A stretch of DNA of 64,000 nucleotides from Astropecten irregularis. Lineage: Eukaryota; Echinodermata; Asteroidea; Paxillosida; Astropectinidae. Position numbers and translations under genes: made by a program. The notes beneath the pieces were generated by a model. That model was not told the origin of the DNA, made no database searches, and was given only the letters and a program-made list of their open reading frames with translations. Positions 11,488 to 24,169 of this stretch are shown here, one piece after another (the first letter of the stretch is position 1; the number at the start of each line of letters is the position of its first letter). Location of the stretch: positions 8,246,001-8,310,000 of the forward strand of contig OZ020251.1 in the NCBI GenBank assembly GCA_963971285.1, read 5' to 3'.

Positions 11488-14330
11488 ATCGCGAGAAAAC
11501 TCAACGAACGGATAATAGCAAAATATATCCAAGACAAAAATTTAGACAAGATTCACACTCAACATTGCATTCTTTATTCAACGCAATATATTCTGGACGC
11601 AAAATGCTTAAAGGTAATATCATACTGATTTGTGTGAAAGAAATGCAGATTTATGAGGAAAATATCAAGAAAGATACAGTGACAGTCATCTGTGAAAACT
11701 TCAGTCCCATACGGTTTGAGAAAACAGGGAAAACGGCTACATTATTTCTTAGGTCTTGTCTCTTTTATTTTAAATCTTTTAAAAGATCGAAACGATTCTC
11801 GGTCGCTATTTTACTAATTTCTGGATAACTACACAATTTCAGGTGGAAAAAAAGTTAACGGTATGTTTCTACATTTACCACCACCATTTTCACACCCTAT
11901 ACATTATAGGTAAATCTGTGAACATTTCTGTTTTGGTTTCTTACCAAATTGTGATACTACCTTTAAAGGTACATGTGCTTTCATACTTTGGTATCATACC
12001 GAAAAAGACATCTTCACAGATTCACCCATAACTTGCAGGGTATAAAGATGTTCTTGGTATAAACGTTCCATTACCAAATATACCATTACAATGAAATGCT
12101 ATTTTAATCTAGAAAGGAGTAAAACCAATTTATTTTATAACCAATATAACGGTGAAACTACTTAAACAAAAATAACGTGGGTGGTGTTCACTGTTTGCTA
12201 AAAAAGTAGGTACTGTTTTGTACTGACATTTTCACAGATGATTGTTATACATTCCTTGCTATTCTGCCCATGAATTTGTATTTCGTTGACAACATCTAAA
12301 ATATGATATTACCTGCTACCTAGTACCTGCTTTCATAATCGCGCGATGAGAGTCGTATGAGGCCTACCCTGCAAAAAATAAGACATATGACATAATTATA
12401 GTGCAGGTTTTATGTATTGACCTTGGTTCTATGTGTGGATGACTACGACTCATGGATGACTCTTAGGAGACCACACAACTCAAACTTCACATAAAAGTGC
12501 CATGATGGATGAGAGAAAAACATAATTAGTTTGTGGGACTCTGACAATCAAATCTCGGAGGTTGTTTTTGTTTGTTCGATATATTTGTAGTTACCCTACA
12601 TTGTTAATATTTTAAACAGACACATTTGTTGTTTAGCGGAACACATCAAGCCGTTCCAAGAACACAATCTAAAAAAAATCAAATATTTGACTTCAGCGAC
12701 GAGTCAGCTTAGGTTCAGCATTTAATTTAGAAGCTGTGTACGTTGATTGGGCGACAACGTCATACTTACAGCTACCATCTTGCGACTAAAATGAACACAC
12801 AACATACAACCATGACAAGTATAAAGTACAAATATTTTTTTTTTATAAAATTAATTTCTTTTATAAGTGTTTACATTTGCACTGTAGTGGGTATAATATC
12901 AATACTATTTTTTGAGAAGAGAAAACAAATAAATTGGTTGAAAATGAAATTTGGAGTAGTTCGAAATTGTGATTTAAATTCTTTGTAAATTTCGGTTGCA
13001 AAATATTTTTGTTATAGGGAATAAATAAAAACTATGTACTTCATAAACATGACTTTTAAAGTCTACTGAACCTAGACTTTCTTTCATGCACTTCAATTTA
13101 ATATGCAATATATTAAAACATGTTCCCTTTCGCTTCAATATAACGTTGCTATATAAATCAATTATACATGTTTAAAAATAATTTTCCTCTAAATCAAAAT
13201 AAAATAAATATGATATGATCTGTCTAAGATAGCACTATGATTTACAAACACATATGCTTTTGGCTTCAGTCTACCGAGATGAAACCTGTGCTGGATCCAA
13301 AGTCTATAATTTAAAAACTGAAAAATCTTATATGCGTTTTAAAACATTTGGAAAGCATAAACAAAGGAACTTCAAGTCTGAGTAAAGCCCTGGTTGAATG
13401 TTCGAGAAAAACTGCCCTTTTTTCTTAGACAAGAAAAAATAACCAAAGGAATACGCGTGATAAAAAAAAAATTGCAGACTGCTTTACAATATTTATAGAA
13501 CACATCTTGAAAGTTTTCTTTAAAAAAATAAAACCCACTTGATTAAGGTAAATTAACGGAAAAACATAATAAGGGTATCACCAATTGTAAGGAGGATGTG
13601 GCATGCCAATGGTTTTAGACTGGCGCTTTTAGCAGTGACCAAATTATGTTGCTGCAGCTGCCAAAAGAGAATTCCAGTAATGTGATGCACGGACGTTTTA
13701 TCCTTTCGACGGAAAACAAAAATTAGAAAAACAAAATCAAATCAAATCGGTACTCCCTTGGTCCAAATCTCTGCCTGAAAAAGGGGGCCTCAGACCATTA
13801 GAATTATTTCTTCCTAAGGATTTCGAAGGCAACAAACGATTTATATTTATACACGAGATATATCGTAGAGAACTGGATATGTTTTAAATGACACAAATTA
13901 AATCAGTGACACAAACAAATTCTAGGCACATATCAGAATATTTTTGACGGCATATAATGATTTTTTTATATCATTGTTTATTTTTTGTATTGCTATACAT
14001 ATTCATACATAGTTAAGTGTCAGCCTTTGTTATTTTTTTATTTCGTTTTCACTTTTGCGTTCAAGGTGTAGTGTACAAACTCTTTGATTCTTAATGCTGT
14101 TTGCTGTTTTATTTCTTGCTAAACATTAAGAGATTTTTTTTTTTTTTTAGCAACAATAATTTGATGTGTCTAGCTTATTGACTTTGATCGTAGGTTATGT
14201 GTATAATGCTCATATGCTTTTGTTTTATCGATGTTTTCATGTGATTTTTTAAATGTGATTTTAGCCAAACCATTATTTATCTTGTATAAAATTGTATAAA
14301 TTGTTTTTTTTTTAATGTCATTTAATCACC
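11488..14330. other. Non-coding 3' flank of copy 1
   Basis: No gene is seen. The interval contains a dispersed repeat fragment (about 11930-12060, cacagattcaccca...ttgcagggtataaagatg) related to pieces at about 8290, 15090, 24340 and 32100. It also contains stretches shared with copy 2 (for example 12435-12570 with 24690-24880). The open frames at 11463-11828 and 12743-12988 lack supporting features. Confidence 0.5.
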
Positions 14331-14420
14331 GTTTATTTCTTCTTCTTCTTAATGTAAAGCGCCCTGAACATCTCTGATTTATTTGGCGCTATATAAGATT
14401 ATTATTTTTATTATTATTAT
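14330..14420 (+). mobile_element. LINE/SINE 3' tail with (ATT)n
   Basis: Here aatgtaaagcgcc...ttggcgctatataag is followed by att/tta repeats. This is a common 3' end of invertebrate non-LTR elements. No protein part is nearby; T-rich sequence precedes it from about 13950. Confidence 0.5.
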
Positions 14421-15089
14421 ATATGACATGAACTGATTTCGAAGAGTTTCGATTCGCTGGCAGAAGCCAACAAAATAGGCATAAAGCAAAAGAGAGGGTG
14501 CTTCAATTAACAGACCGCGACCCGTATTTTGAGTCCATGCCTCGGACTGAATGCGTCGCAAGCCCCCATGTGATGTGTCTGTGGAGTTGGCAATGTACCT
14601 GCAAAGACAGGTCTTTTAATTACTCAATTATTAAAAACTAAGTTATACTTGAAATTTTATTTGCCAACCAGGCTTTTAATCGGCTGGATGTGAAACTAAC
14701 ACATCAAATCTGACTCCAAAAAAGTCGCGTGATTTACGTTTTTCGTAATTATCATGAGAACGGCTCAATTGTACTATTAATTTGTGTTGAATGGTAAATT
14801 CTACTTTTTGAATATCTTTTAAGTGATGATAAAAGGATGCATTGACGCGAAAGGTCGCCCAAAATATTTCTTTATTGGATTTTGTTTTTAAATTTTAAGT
14901 AGTCTAAGTAAGGCATTAAGTGCAAAACTATTATCTCTTTGTATTTACTTTAACATATTATTGTTATATTATACCATCTATGGTAGAGATAATTTATGTA
15001 TTACAATATATGGAGTGTCAGAGCTAGCGTTGCCACTGCTTGGTAAATCATTTCAGTTAGATTTCCTCATACTTTTACATTAAAAGGGA

Positions 15090-15410
15090 GGGTACAGAAT
15101 TGGTAAGACAAAATACACTTCATAATCACAGATTCACATAAAACTTGCACAGTATAATGGTGATGATAGGAGAAAAAAACCCATGAAATGTTTTTGTCTG
15201 AAATGCCATATTCGTTGAGAAATAAATGAAACTATTTTCCGATTGGAATAAATGGCTTCGAAGCGTTTTATTCATTCGTTGAAATGTGTACAGTTCTCCG
15301 TACACGGGTTTTCACTATTTTCTCGTGACCCAGATGGCTGATTGACCTCAAACTTCTACAGGTTTTTTCGCAAACACCAGTTCTGTACCATCCCTTTAAA
15401 TCTAATACAA
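15090..15410. repeat. Dispersed repeat fragment
   Basis: It contains cacagattcacataaaacttgca and tctcgtgacccagatggctgattgacctcaaacttctacagg (15322 onward). A related block with gactcagatggctgagctgat lies at 52926-52975. I recognise the style from echinoderm intergenic repeats but cannot name the family. Confidence 0.4.
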
Positions 15411-15838
15411 ACAAACAGAATAAGACGATTATGAATATTATACGAAGGCAGAGGCAAAACTCCTCCTGGAAAGACCGCTCCGATTTAAGATTGAGGTGAT
15501 TATAACATGGAAAGTCACTATATGTTTATGAGTAATCATTGTTTTGAGTAATTGATTTGGATGATTCAAGGGATTTTACAGAATGATTAAATGTAAAACC
15601 AGCTGTCACTCTGATTTCTGACTCCGATGCCCTTTATTTGTCTGCGTCATCAGAGTTATTCACAGTCGTTCTTCTTTAAATTGTATCACAGCAATAAGTA
15701 AGTCAACTTATATTTGAGCCAGGCATCGTCTATATTATTTACAGAAATTGGAACAAAAACAGCCAAACAAAACAATTCAACCAGACAATCAAACACATGA
15801 ACCAGTCTCGCACAAGCCAGCTTACACCATTCAAGCAA

Positions 15839-16106
15839 GTGTGTGACATCCGTCAGTCTTAGCAGACTATGGAGTTGCGCCTGTAGAGGTTGATGTACAC
15901 AATCTTGTGTGACTGTACAGGCCAATCCGAGATTTGCAGAATCTGTTACAGCCCTGACATTGGAAGACTGGTGGAGCTGTAGGTGATTGATTGTTCATTG
16001 TTCGCTGACTCTGGCTCCGACTGGTCTTCCTCATCTTTCTCCTTTCATCAGATGCTGCCTGCAGCGTGCTTTCTCCCTTTAGCAGGGATTTGGACAGTCA
16101 GACAGA
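15839..16106. mobile_element. 268-bp insertion with 11-bp TSD, only in copy 1
   Basis: The segment is bounded by CATTCAAGCAA at 15828-15838 and 16107-16117. The aligned position in copy 2 (about 26500-26530) lacks it. TSD length fits a retroposed SINE, but I see no clear A/B boxes or tail. It includes two short inverted words (gcagactatgg, ctgcctgcagcg). Family unknown. Confidence 0.55.
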
Positions 16107-16786
16107 CATTCAAGCAAACACCAATTGAAAATAACCAACAAACACGTATTATATTTTAAAATCTTGGGTTTCTTCTTCGTCTTCTTTTAATACGGCGGCC
16201 ATTCTTCCACTACCTTCCTTCTTAGCTTCCTGATATTCCGACGGTTAATAACACGCACGAACTCGGGGAGTGTAATTCTAACATACATGTTCATTTCTTT
16301 TCATGATTGGGAGGGGGATGATTGGTGATATGGTTTCCTATGATGGGGGTTGGATCGGGTAATCGCCCGTGAATTGTAAAACAAAAATTAGAAAAGTTTA
16401 AATTCGAGAGCATTTAAAAATGATATCCTAAAGAATTAAACATAGGCCTACATGTAGTATAAATTCGCTGCGAAGCCACAAAGAACAAAATGGCGCATAC
16501 AACACATAGTTTTACTTATTTCCTTTAACAGGGAGAGTCGTTAAAGGGGGGTTACAGTCGCGCACTGACCTAAAGTATTACCACGCAAGCCGCAATGTGC
16601 TGAATTATGTATTCGGGATACATCCATGTGGAGTAATTTGTGGGTTGCATGTGGGTTTGGGTAAATAAAGCTTTTAAGACAAACAACTGTACCTAACAAA
16701 AATGAAAGCTGCTGCATTGAAGGCAAAACCGTTTACAGATTCCAAATTAAGCTAAGGCATTTTTTCTATGAAAAATCTAAGCAGCC

Positions 16787-16834
16787 TCAAAGCGGCTATT
16801 GTCTCCGTTAAAATTGTAATTATAGCCGCTTTGA
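16787..16834. repeat. Short hairpin, 12-bp perfect stem
   Basis: tcaaagcggcta and tagccgctttga are exact reverse complements around a 24-bp loop. There is no T-run pattern or gene context to give it a function. Confidence 0.7.
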
Positions 16835-17040
16835 TATTTTCCCTTTGCTTTTAATCAACTTATCAAATTGAGGGCAATTAGTCGGCAAGGCAGGCCACAG
16901 CGTATAATGGCACACGAAAGGTCAGCCTTTGTGTGAAATAGGAGCTCAGGAAGCCACTCATTAACGGTCTCTATAAAGCAAAAGGGAGCTCAATCTCACG
17001 CTGCCTCACTAGAGCGCGGCAAAACCGGAAGAAGTAATTT

Positions 17041-17063
17041 ATTATATTATATTATATTATATT
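17041..17063. repeat. (ATATT)n microsatellite
   Basis: About five units of attat in a row. Confidence 0.9.
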
Positions 17064-17199
17064 ACTCGCATGAATAGACTAATCCTGACCTTCTCCATAG
17101 CCGTATCGCGGTCAATTAACTCCGCCCAAGGAGACATTTCCCACCAATCAGAAAAGTTGCAAGATATGGTGACTTGTTTGAAAGCATACTTGATTGGCT

Positions 17200-17333
17200 A
17201 GCAATGATGTAATCAGTCATTGCGGAGGTTGCGGGCTGGAATCCAACAGACAGGAGCCGGGGTTTTCTGCTCATTCTGCCAGGAGATACGGATTGAGCGG
17301 TAGCACACGCTGTGCTTGTATCGACACTTACAG
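17200..17333 (+). other. Candidate non-coding first exon of discoidin gene copy 2
   Basis: It ends acttacag/gtaagcg at 17333 and resembles 5640-5743 of copy 1 (cggattgagcgg, acgctgtgct). The matching acceptor is tttttccag at 18428-18429. Inferred from conservation between paralogs and from splice-site quality; start not defined. Confidence 0.45.
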
Positions 17334-18002
17334 GTAAGCGAACGGAATCCATAGCTCAATGTGTATTCGCGTACAATGTAGGCCTAGACCACACGGCTAA
17401 GAAATTATACGGAAACACGGAAAACTGAGATACTTCATATGAATAATAAGATTCAATGGTATGGAGTCATGTACGGAAATAATCGATAGACTGTCGGGGA
17501 TTCAATGAATTATGTTTAAGCTCACCAGATCCGCAAAATAAGGAATTGCGATCCAACAATGACTTGGTTCCAAGACCTTCGTTTTGTAATGTTTAACTTT
17601 TGTCCTTACTTTTCGTAGAATTTTCCTTGGATTCTCAAGAGAGCCAATCGTCTAGCATTATTCATAGCAGACAAACATCGTTGGCATGCGTTATTGTAGG
17701 TGTAGCTGCTTGCATTCAAACTGCACAGCTCGTCTATTATCGCAATGTCACGTCAATATTTTGAAATCTTTTCTGGCAATTGGATAAGTACAAGAGTGCG
17801 ATCGAGCCCGCGTGGAATGTATCATGAAGCAATGGACGGTGTACGAGCTTCATGTATCGCGTTGTCCGCATGACCTTAACGCTGTCATGCATTGTTGTTT
17901 TTCTTTCAAAAATTACACTTCTCAGAAAAACGATCATTAGATCATGCAGTCTAATCACAAATTTCAAACCCCAAAAGAAAATAATGCATCGTTGGAATGA
18001 AT

Positions 18003-18153
18003 TTGTATTCTCGAAATCATTTCGTATTCGGAAAATCATTTTGTATCGTTAAAATGATTTCGTATTCTCGAAATAATTTCATATTTTCAAATCATGTCGT
18101 ATCCTTGAAATTATTTAATTCTCTCGATTGAATGTCGTATTCGTAAAATCAAC
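18003..18153. repeat. Degenerate 19-bp minisatellite
   Basis: About eight units with the form tattctcgaaatcatttcg, diverged from one another. It lies in the intron between the candidate first exon and first coding exon of copy 2 and has no counterpart in copy 1. Confidence 0.7.
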
Positions 18154-18489
18154 CCAAAAGCCGCATCGTGTGCCTTTCCACATCACAATAATTTGTCTTG
18201 CATATGGCAATGCCTTGAATGAATTGTGGGCCACATGCAAACGCCATGGCTTTGTTGCATTGTATGTACAGCTCCGATTGTCTGTATGTATTGAGGTCAC
18301 ATTGCGCGGACCTCAATTGAATGTCTTACACGTAGGTAGTAACGTCTTGGAAATAAAAAAACAATAACAATAACCCATCGTTGAATGTCAAGTTTCTAAA
18401 ATATGCTTTTATTTAATATTTTTTTCCAGATTAACAAAACGGCCGTTATTGTTACCCCTCTATATCTGGTCGAACTCATTGTTTGAACA

Positions 18490-21400
18490 ATGGATATCAT
18501 CAATTAAGCTATTGTTATTTTGAAAGTCATTGACTTAATTGCTGCACACGGAGTAAGCATCCCTTCATGCCATCGTGGAGCAAGCCTAAGGGAGCAGCAA
18601 ATGCGACGGGGTTACAACCACAAATTTTACCGTGGTCCAGCAAAGAATCAAATCTTGCGCGGACACGGCTACCTTAATATAACAACCGGCTCCTATCTGA
18701 CGTGTGCCGGGATGTGTCTGCGAGACGATGAGTGCAAATCATTCAACTTCTGCAAAGATGAAAACCGTTGTGAGCTAAACTTGGCGGTCTACAAGCAGAA
18801 TATGAGTGACTTGGTGTTCTCAAAGGGCTGCCTGTACTTCGATGAAGAATATCACGAGCCCGACACTGGTAAGCGATTTTATATTCGTAATTAAAAAACA
18901 ACGAAGAAATGTAAATTAAATGGAATTTTTTTAAACTGGAAATGTAAAAATGCAATCACTGTATCTGAAGACTTGATTTGAGCCTACACTTTGATACCGG
19001 AGCAATAATTTTTATCTATTTATTTATTTCCTTTATTTATCCAGGGTGAGACAAATCGGTTTCCATATTGGTTTCCATTTGGGCCCTGCGTATTTAATTA
19101 AATATCACAGTAAAAGTCAATTGAAATAAAACTATGGAAATAATTGAAAGATTAATAACAGAGTACTAATGTAAATAAGTGAGGTATTAACGTAAACGAG
19201 ACAAAGGGCAAGGCACCAAAATAAATGAATTAAAATTAAATAAACTGGATTTTGGAGTAAAGTTACAGAGTTAAAATGATCAGTTAAATTAGAATATACT
19301 ATTCAGATCAACGTTAAATTAAGAAGAATTTGTAAATAAATAAAGTAAAAGTACAACAATAATTGGTATGAACGATGAAAATATTTATGTATATTACAAT
19401 TAAACTCTGTTTAGATATAGCAGATAAAAACAATGTTACGTGAACAGATGTTGAAAAAGCTCCATTTTTAAAACCTGGCAGAGACTCAATTTGCCCAAGA
19501 CTATTTGGTAGATTGTTCCAAATGTTCGCCCCAGAAACGGCAAAACTTGAGCGTAAGCATTCCGTCCTAGAGTAAGATTCCTCAGAGTAAGATTATCGTT
19601 TTGTCTCGTGCATCTGTTAGTAAATCTAAAAAGATAAGTCTGCCATATACTCTGGGCACAAGTGATGTATGCCATTATACACCAGAATGGCTTTCGAACA
19701 GATTCGGTTGGCAAAAGATAACAATTTCAATTCATCAAACATATTAGCAACCAAGAATTAATATTGCAGCTCTACTTAGCGTCCTGTTTAGCAATTCACA
19801 ATGTGCTTTGTAACGGCCTCCCCACACTGTACTACAAAGGCCTTGCTCAAATCAATAAAAACGGTACCTGTTACATCCCCTTGCTCTATAGACTGAATAC
19901 AACTATTTATCAGTCCATGAAAAGTGGTCTCTGTTGAATGCATGGGTCTGAGCCCAGATTGGCAAGGAAGAATCGTGTAGTTATCATACAGACAAGAATA
20001 CAGATCATTGTGAACTGCTCTGTCTAAAATCTTGGAGACAATCGGAAGGATGGAAATCGACCTTTATGTATTGGAATAACGGAAGAGTGGTTCCAATCGT
20101 CTGGGTAATGACCATTTGTCATTTTGCGACAGGCATGGAACCGATCTGGTTTTTTTTTTTTCACAAAAGCTTCAGTGACTTCGGACAGTCTTAACTTATG
20201 TTAGCGGTCAGCTGAAACATGAGGACTGGGCAGCGTTATCATCACTGCTTTCACCGTTATTCTGTGCAGAATTATTACATGTTCTACCACCGAGGTTTAA
20301 TCTTGAGACTCACTGGTATTATAGTAATCATCCCTTAAACACCTTGGCGAAGTAGAAGTCATTAGAGTTACCTTCCATTGTTCCGCTTAATTTAAATTAA
20401 CTTCAAAAATGAATATAATCATCAAATAACCACATGTGAAACTGACTGAATTTAAAGTAATTGAAAAGGGAACAAAGACAATATTACTGGAGCGGGATTC
20501 GAAACGGCGACCCTCTGAATACCGTACAGGCGATCTACCAACTGAGCCAACCATGCCCTATGTTGGTAGTGACACAAATGGAAAATTATCTTTGTTCGTT
20601 CAGCAGTCAGAAGCCATGAAACCACGCACACAGTCCGCCATACCCAAATGACTATTTCACCGTTTTTTTTTTTTCACTTTTCAATGACGTCAAAAATAAA
20701 TAGGTAAAAACGAAGAATTTACTGGGAATAGTTTAGTACATATTTTTCCCGAGATACATAAGTTGAAATAAAAAGGCAATGCTCTTAGAAACATGTACTC
20801 AAAATTAATGAAAAAAAAAAAACGCTTATAGTTTAAACCATCAAATCACGTATACCTAGTAAAACGTGCAGAGGGATTCTGTATTCAGAACGTGTGCTTC
20901 TGTCTTATAGACTTTAGACTATACATAATTGAAAATGAAAATTAATTTATGTTTAAAATGATTAACTCTGCAAAATATAAATCCAATTTGCATTGTAAGG
21001 TACGAAATAAGCTCGGCCACATGTATCTCTTTTGACATAAGGTTTGTTTCACTTTGTTTCTGCAACACAGACCGAATTACCAAAGAACCAACTACCAAGG
21101 AAGCAACTACCGAGGAAGCAACTACCGATGAACCAACTACACAGGAACCAACTACACAGGAACCAACTACCGAGGAACCAACTACCGAGGAAACAACTAC
21201 CGAGGAACCAACTACCGAGGAACCAACTACCGAGGAACCAACTACCGAGGAACCAACTACCGAGGAAACAACTACCGAGGAAACAACTACCGAGGAACCA
21301 ACTACCGAGGAACCAACTACCGAGGAACCAACTACCGAGGAACCAACTACCGAGGAAACAACTACCGAGGAACCCACTACAGAGGAACCAACTACCATGG

Positions 21401-24166
21401 ACGCAACTACTGGGGCCCAAGGTAAGGTAGACATGACCATATAGGCCTACTTTAAAAACAACTGAATACAATTAGTTTGAAAACAGACCGTAGTCGCTTT
21501 TTTTGCAGACGTATACTTGACCTATTCTTAAAAGTCAAAGTCAATTAAAAATATTAAAGTGCATACCACAACAAGAACATACACACGAAAATCATGTCCT
21601 GAAGACAGCGGAATTGGTGCCTATATCGTTGCAAATACAACGCATATAATATCTTAATATCACAATACGACAAGATTTAAAATCAAACAAAATAATTAAC
21701 AAAATAATTTTGATAACAATAAATCGATAATGATTGATGAAGTACTCAAGTCCTATAACGTCCCGTTTCTGAAAAAAAAAAAAATAAATAAATAAAAACT
21801 AAGACAAAGTTGAATCGGTTTGGTTTTATGCAAGTTACGCTTGCGCTTCACGAACGTAGAAATAGCAACGGATTGATATTGTGTGCGCATAATGTACATA
21901 CTAATTATAAAAAAGCTCTTATTATCGAGAAAACGCGAAGCAGTGTTTGAGCTATTGAAAACTCCCAGTTTTGTTTTTTTATTTTAAAAAAATTGGTTCA
22001 TTTCACTGCAGGTAAATAGTACCAAATCATCAGATATTGATGCAACCGACAATCGTCGAGAAATATAAGAGATTGTCGCGATATGGCTCATCATTCAAAT
22101 GTCATAGTGTTAGTGATTGCGGTGTCATACATTTTATGCTGAATTTAGTTATTTATTATGAAGTGTACCTGGTCGTTTGTATGTTTTGCCTAAATCAGCA
22201 AAGTCTTTGTATTATTATCAATTGGTCAACAATGAGACTCAAAAGAAGTACTTACATTAATAACAACGTAACAATTGTTCATATCCACACCATTATCGGA
22301 CTGAAATGTTACGCACTGACAAGCGTTATTTATTTTTAAGATACATACGTTCTAACAAATAAATACGTACAACAGCAACAACTGCTATACAAATGTAAAA
22401 CTTGTTTTGGAAGATTTTCACAAAATGATCTTTTCGACCCTTTCAAGGAATTTTCGTCTCAACATTTTGAAGCGAACAGAGATGTTAAGATAATTATGTT
22501 GGTAAGAACGGCAACTTTACTTTAGTAAACGGGACTTTAGAAATAAAAAGGCACACTAACATTTTTTTTATTATCACAAACACTTAAAGACTTCTATATC
22601 ATGACAAGAAATTGTATCTATAAATTGTGTGGTGGCGAGTTACAACTTTGGTTTTCGTATACACATGTAGTAAATTAATTCATGTTTGCAAAGTTTTGAC
22701 AGAGATTGGATGACACAATTATTATTAATTGCGCTTTTACTTTGAATTGTCCACTCGTTATTAGATGGATGTATGGTTCCAAAGCCTCTGCGCCTGGAGG
22801 ACCACACCATCCCCGATGAACGTATGACTGCCTCGGTTGCTTGGGATTGCTGTCCAGCATCAAATGCTCGTCTGAACCATGACAGCTGGTGGGGAACCCT
22901 TAGGTGGGCATAGAAAATACTATCAATAATTACTGTTATAATTAAGTATTTTCATTTATCCGGAAAAAAACATCGATTGACCCCCATACGTAAAGTATTG
23001 TATCTTTTATAGTGGTTTTATTGCATCTGATGAAGTAGTTGTTGCTACGAAAGCTCATGCTCTTTTAAAACTCTAGTTAGTCAATATAGTGCTACTTGTA
23101 TTTTTGTATTTTATATGTTATCTGGCTGACACGGCTATATACCCACCATTATAGTGGTTTTATTTTAATTTTGAATTGGCTTCGATCATCACGACCATGC
23201 ATGAACGTCTTAACGCGAAAAATGTGTTTAGTTGCCTTGTTACTCCAAAATAACGGTAATAAACATTGAATGTATGAAAAAAGGAAATGCATTTAATAAA
23301 TTAGTTGTAGATTTCGACCACACTCTTGTTTTCTCAACAAACTTCCACGTTGATAGGACAGCACGTGTGGGCTAATGAAATTTGCCTATTCCGTGTTTGT
23401 TGCATGAAACTCGTATTGAATATTTTGTTTAATATTTAATCCTTGTCCCAACAGCGCCGAGGGATTCTGGATCGAGGTAGACTTGGGTGAATCTACATTG
23501 GTATCTGGTGTTATCACACAGGGTAAAACCGGTCATCCTCGACGCGTAACAAAGTACAAGGTAGCATTCAAGAAGAATTACTCCTCAGCCCTTGAACACG
23601 TGACTGATGACAACGGAGACGTCAAGGTATACCCTCAAATCTGCACAAATTATCAAATCAAATTTGTTCCTGTGTCCAGTACTTAACATCAAACAAATTA
23701 ACTGAAAATGTCAACGTGATGTGTTTCTTCTAAAAAAAGGAAGTTTGGGGGATAATATGTCTTAAACATTTCCTGTAGGACTTGACCTTCAGTTCTACCT
23801 TCCTGGCAAGAAGTGTTGCATTGTCTAAACAAAGATGACATTTATTATTTTATTGTTATTTAGTTACTTCCCAAACGTCGATAGGTTTAGGAATGGAAAG
23901 TTGTTCAGGAATTGGTATCCAGTCTGCGCTTAGAGTCAAACGATATTTCAGCATATTGCCTTATATCAACAAATGAATACGTTTTGTGATTGTTGCTTTA
24001 TCTTCAGGTGTTTGATGGGAACCTCGATGATGCTACCACTCCAGTCACCAATATGTTTCATCAGAGCGTCATAGCAGTCGTTGTGCGTATTGAGCCGGTT
24101 GAGTGGTTTGATTTACCTGTCATGCGATTGGAGCTGCTTGGATGTTACATCACGCGCATGAAGTAA
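18490..24166 (+). CDS. PAN / Thr-rich / F5/8C protein copy 2, stop codon in signal peptide
   Basis: Exons aligned to copy 1 are 18490-18868, 21071-21421, 22765-22903, 23455-23626 and 24008-24166. Splice borders and phases are the same, and without the stop the length would be 399 codons. The sixth codon is TAA (18505-18507) where copy 1 has TTA (Leu). No other ATG follows before the PAN domain. The rest is open: PAN-like Cys pattern, T-T-E-E-P linker (117 codons), and a discoidin domain with the usual WIEVDLG strand and closing LLGCYI. It may be a young unprocessed pseudogene, a polymorphic null allele, or an active gene using another first exon. Everything after the sixth codon looks under constraint, so I keep it as a gene model. 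Confidence 0.7.
19010..20215 (-). mobile_element. LINE (CR1/L2/Jockey-like) fragment in intron 1 of copy 2
   Basis: Reverse-strand translation of about 19800-20130 gives reverse-transcriptase words: SKILDRAVHNDLYS, QSGLRPMHSTETT and TGTVFIDLSKAF. The segment 19440-19740 gives the typical C-terminal end of these elements (SFAVSGANIWNNLPNSLG). A tail of taaataaa repeats closes it at about 19013-19035. The 5' end is missing and a large part of the RT has been lost between the two pieces. It has several frame breaks. Copy 1 lacks it, so it inserted after the duplication. Confidence 0.8.
20407..20646 (-). mobile_element. tRNA-related SINE, paralog of 8756-8995
   Basis: It has the same orientation, same intron and same flanking sequence (accttggcgaag before, cacttttcaatgacgtcaaaaataaat after) as the copy at 8756. 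The B box (gattcgaaacggc in plus-strand reading) is mutated. Confidence 0.8.
21071..21421 (+). repeat. Thr/Glu/Pro repeat exon of copy 2
   Basis: This 351-bp exon has about 23 units of 15 bp, mostly T-T-E-E-P and T-T-E-E-T. Phase 1 borders match copy 1 (acceptor caacacag, donor cccaag/gtaagg). It lacks the Lys-bearing units (E-K-P, K-K-P) that alternate in copy 1, so its linker is more acidic. Confidence 0.85.
23007..23164 (+). mobile_element. Penelope-like 3' fragment with hammerhead-like core and 16-bp TSD
   Basis: The insert is bounded by the exact 16-bp repeat ttatagtggttttatt (23007-23022 and 23149-23164). Copy 1 has a single such site at about 10465. The insert begins gcatCTGATGAagtag...ctacGAAAgct, which fits a hammerhead ribozyme core: stem II gtag/ctac and stem III agc/gct. 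Such cores are known from Penelope-like retroelements. The rest (gttagtc, gtgctac, gacacggct) resembles an old 3' end found in many animals. Only about 130 bp of the element is present. Confidence 0.55.
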
Positions 24167-24169
24167 ATC

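Larger units (their letters stand above)
5600..16170 (+). repeat. Segmental duplication, left copy
   Basis: This block and 17200-26583 can be aligned from the non-coding first exon, through all five coding exons and most intron sequence, to matching 3' flanks. Examples are the fragments acagaatgattaaatgtaaaacca and cagccaaacaaaac. The repeats inserted in the two copies differ, which lets their order be worked out. Confidence 0.85.
16170..17200. other. Spacer between the two duplicated blocks
   Basis: No gene is seen. It holds a small stem (tcaaagcggcta at 16787-16798 with tagccgctttga at 16823-16834) and an (ATATT)n run at 17041-17063. I found no clear counterpart of this spacer after copy 2. 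Confidence 0.5.

Noticed and set aside
21044-21471. Alternative frames over the copy 2 repeat exon
   Set aside because: Same reason as copy 1: shadows of a 15-bp repeat.
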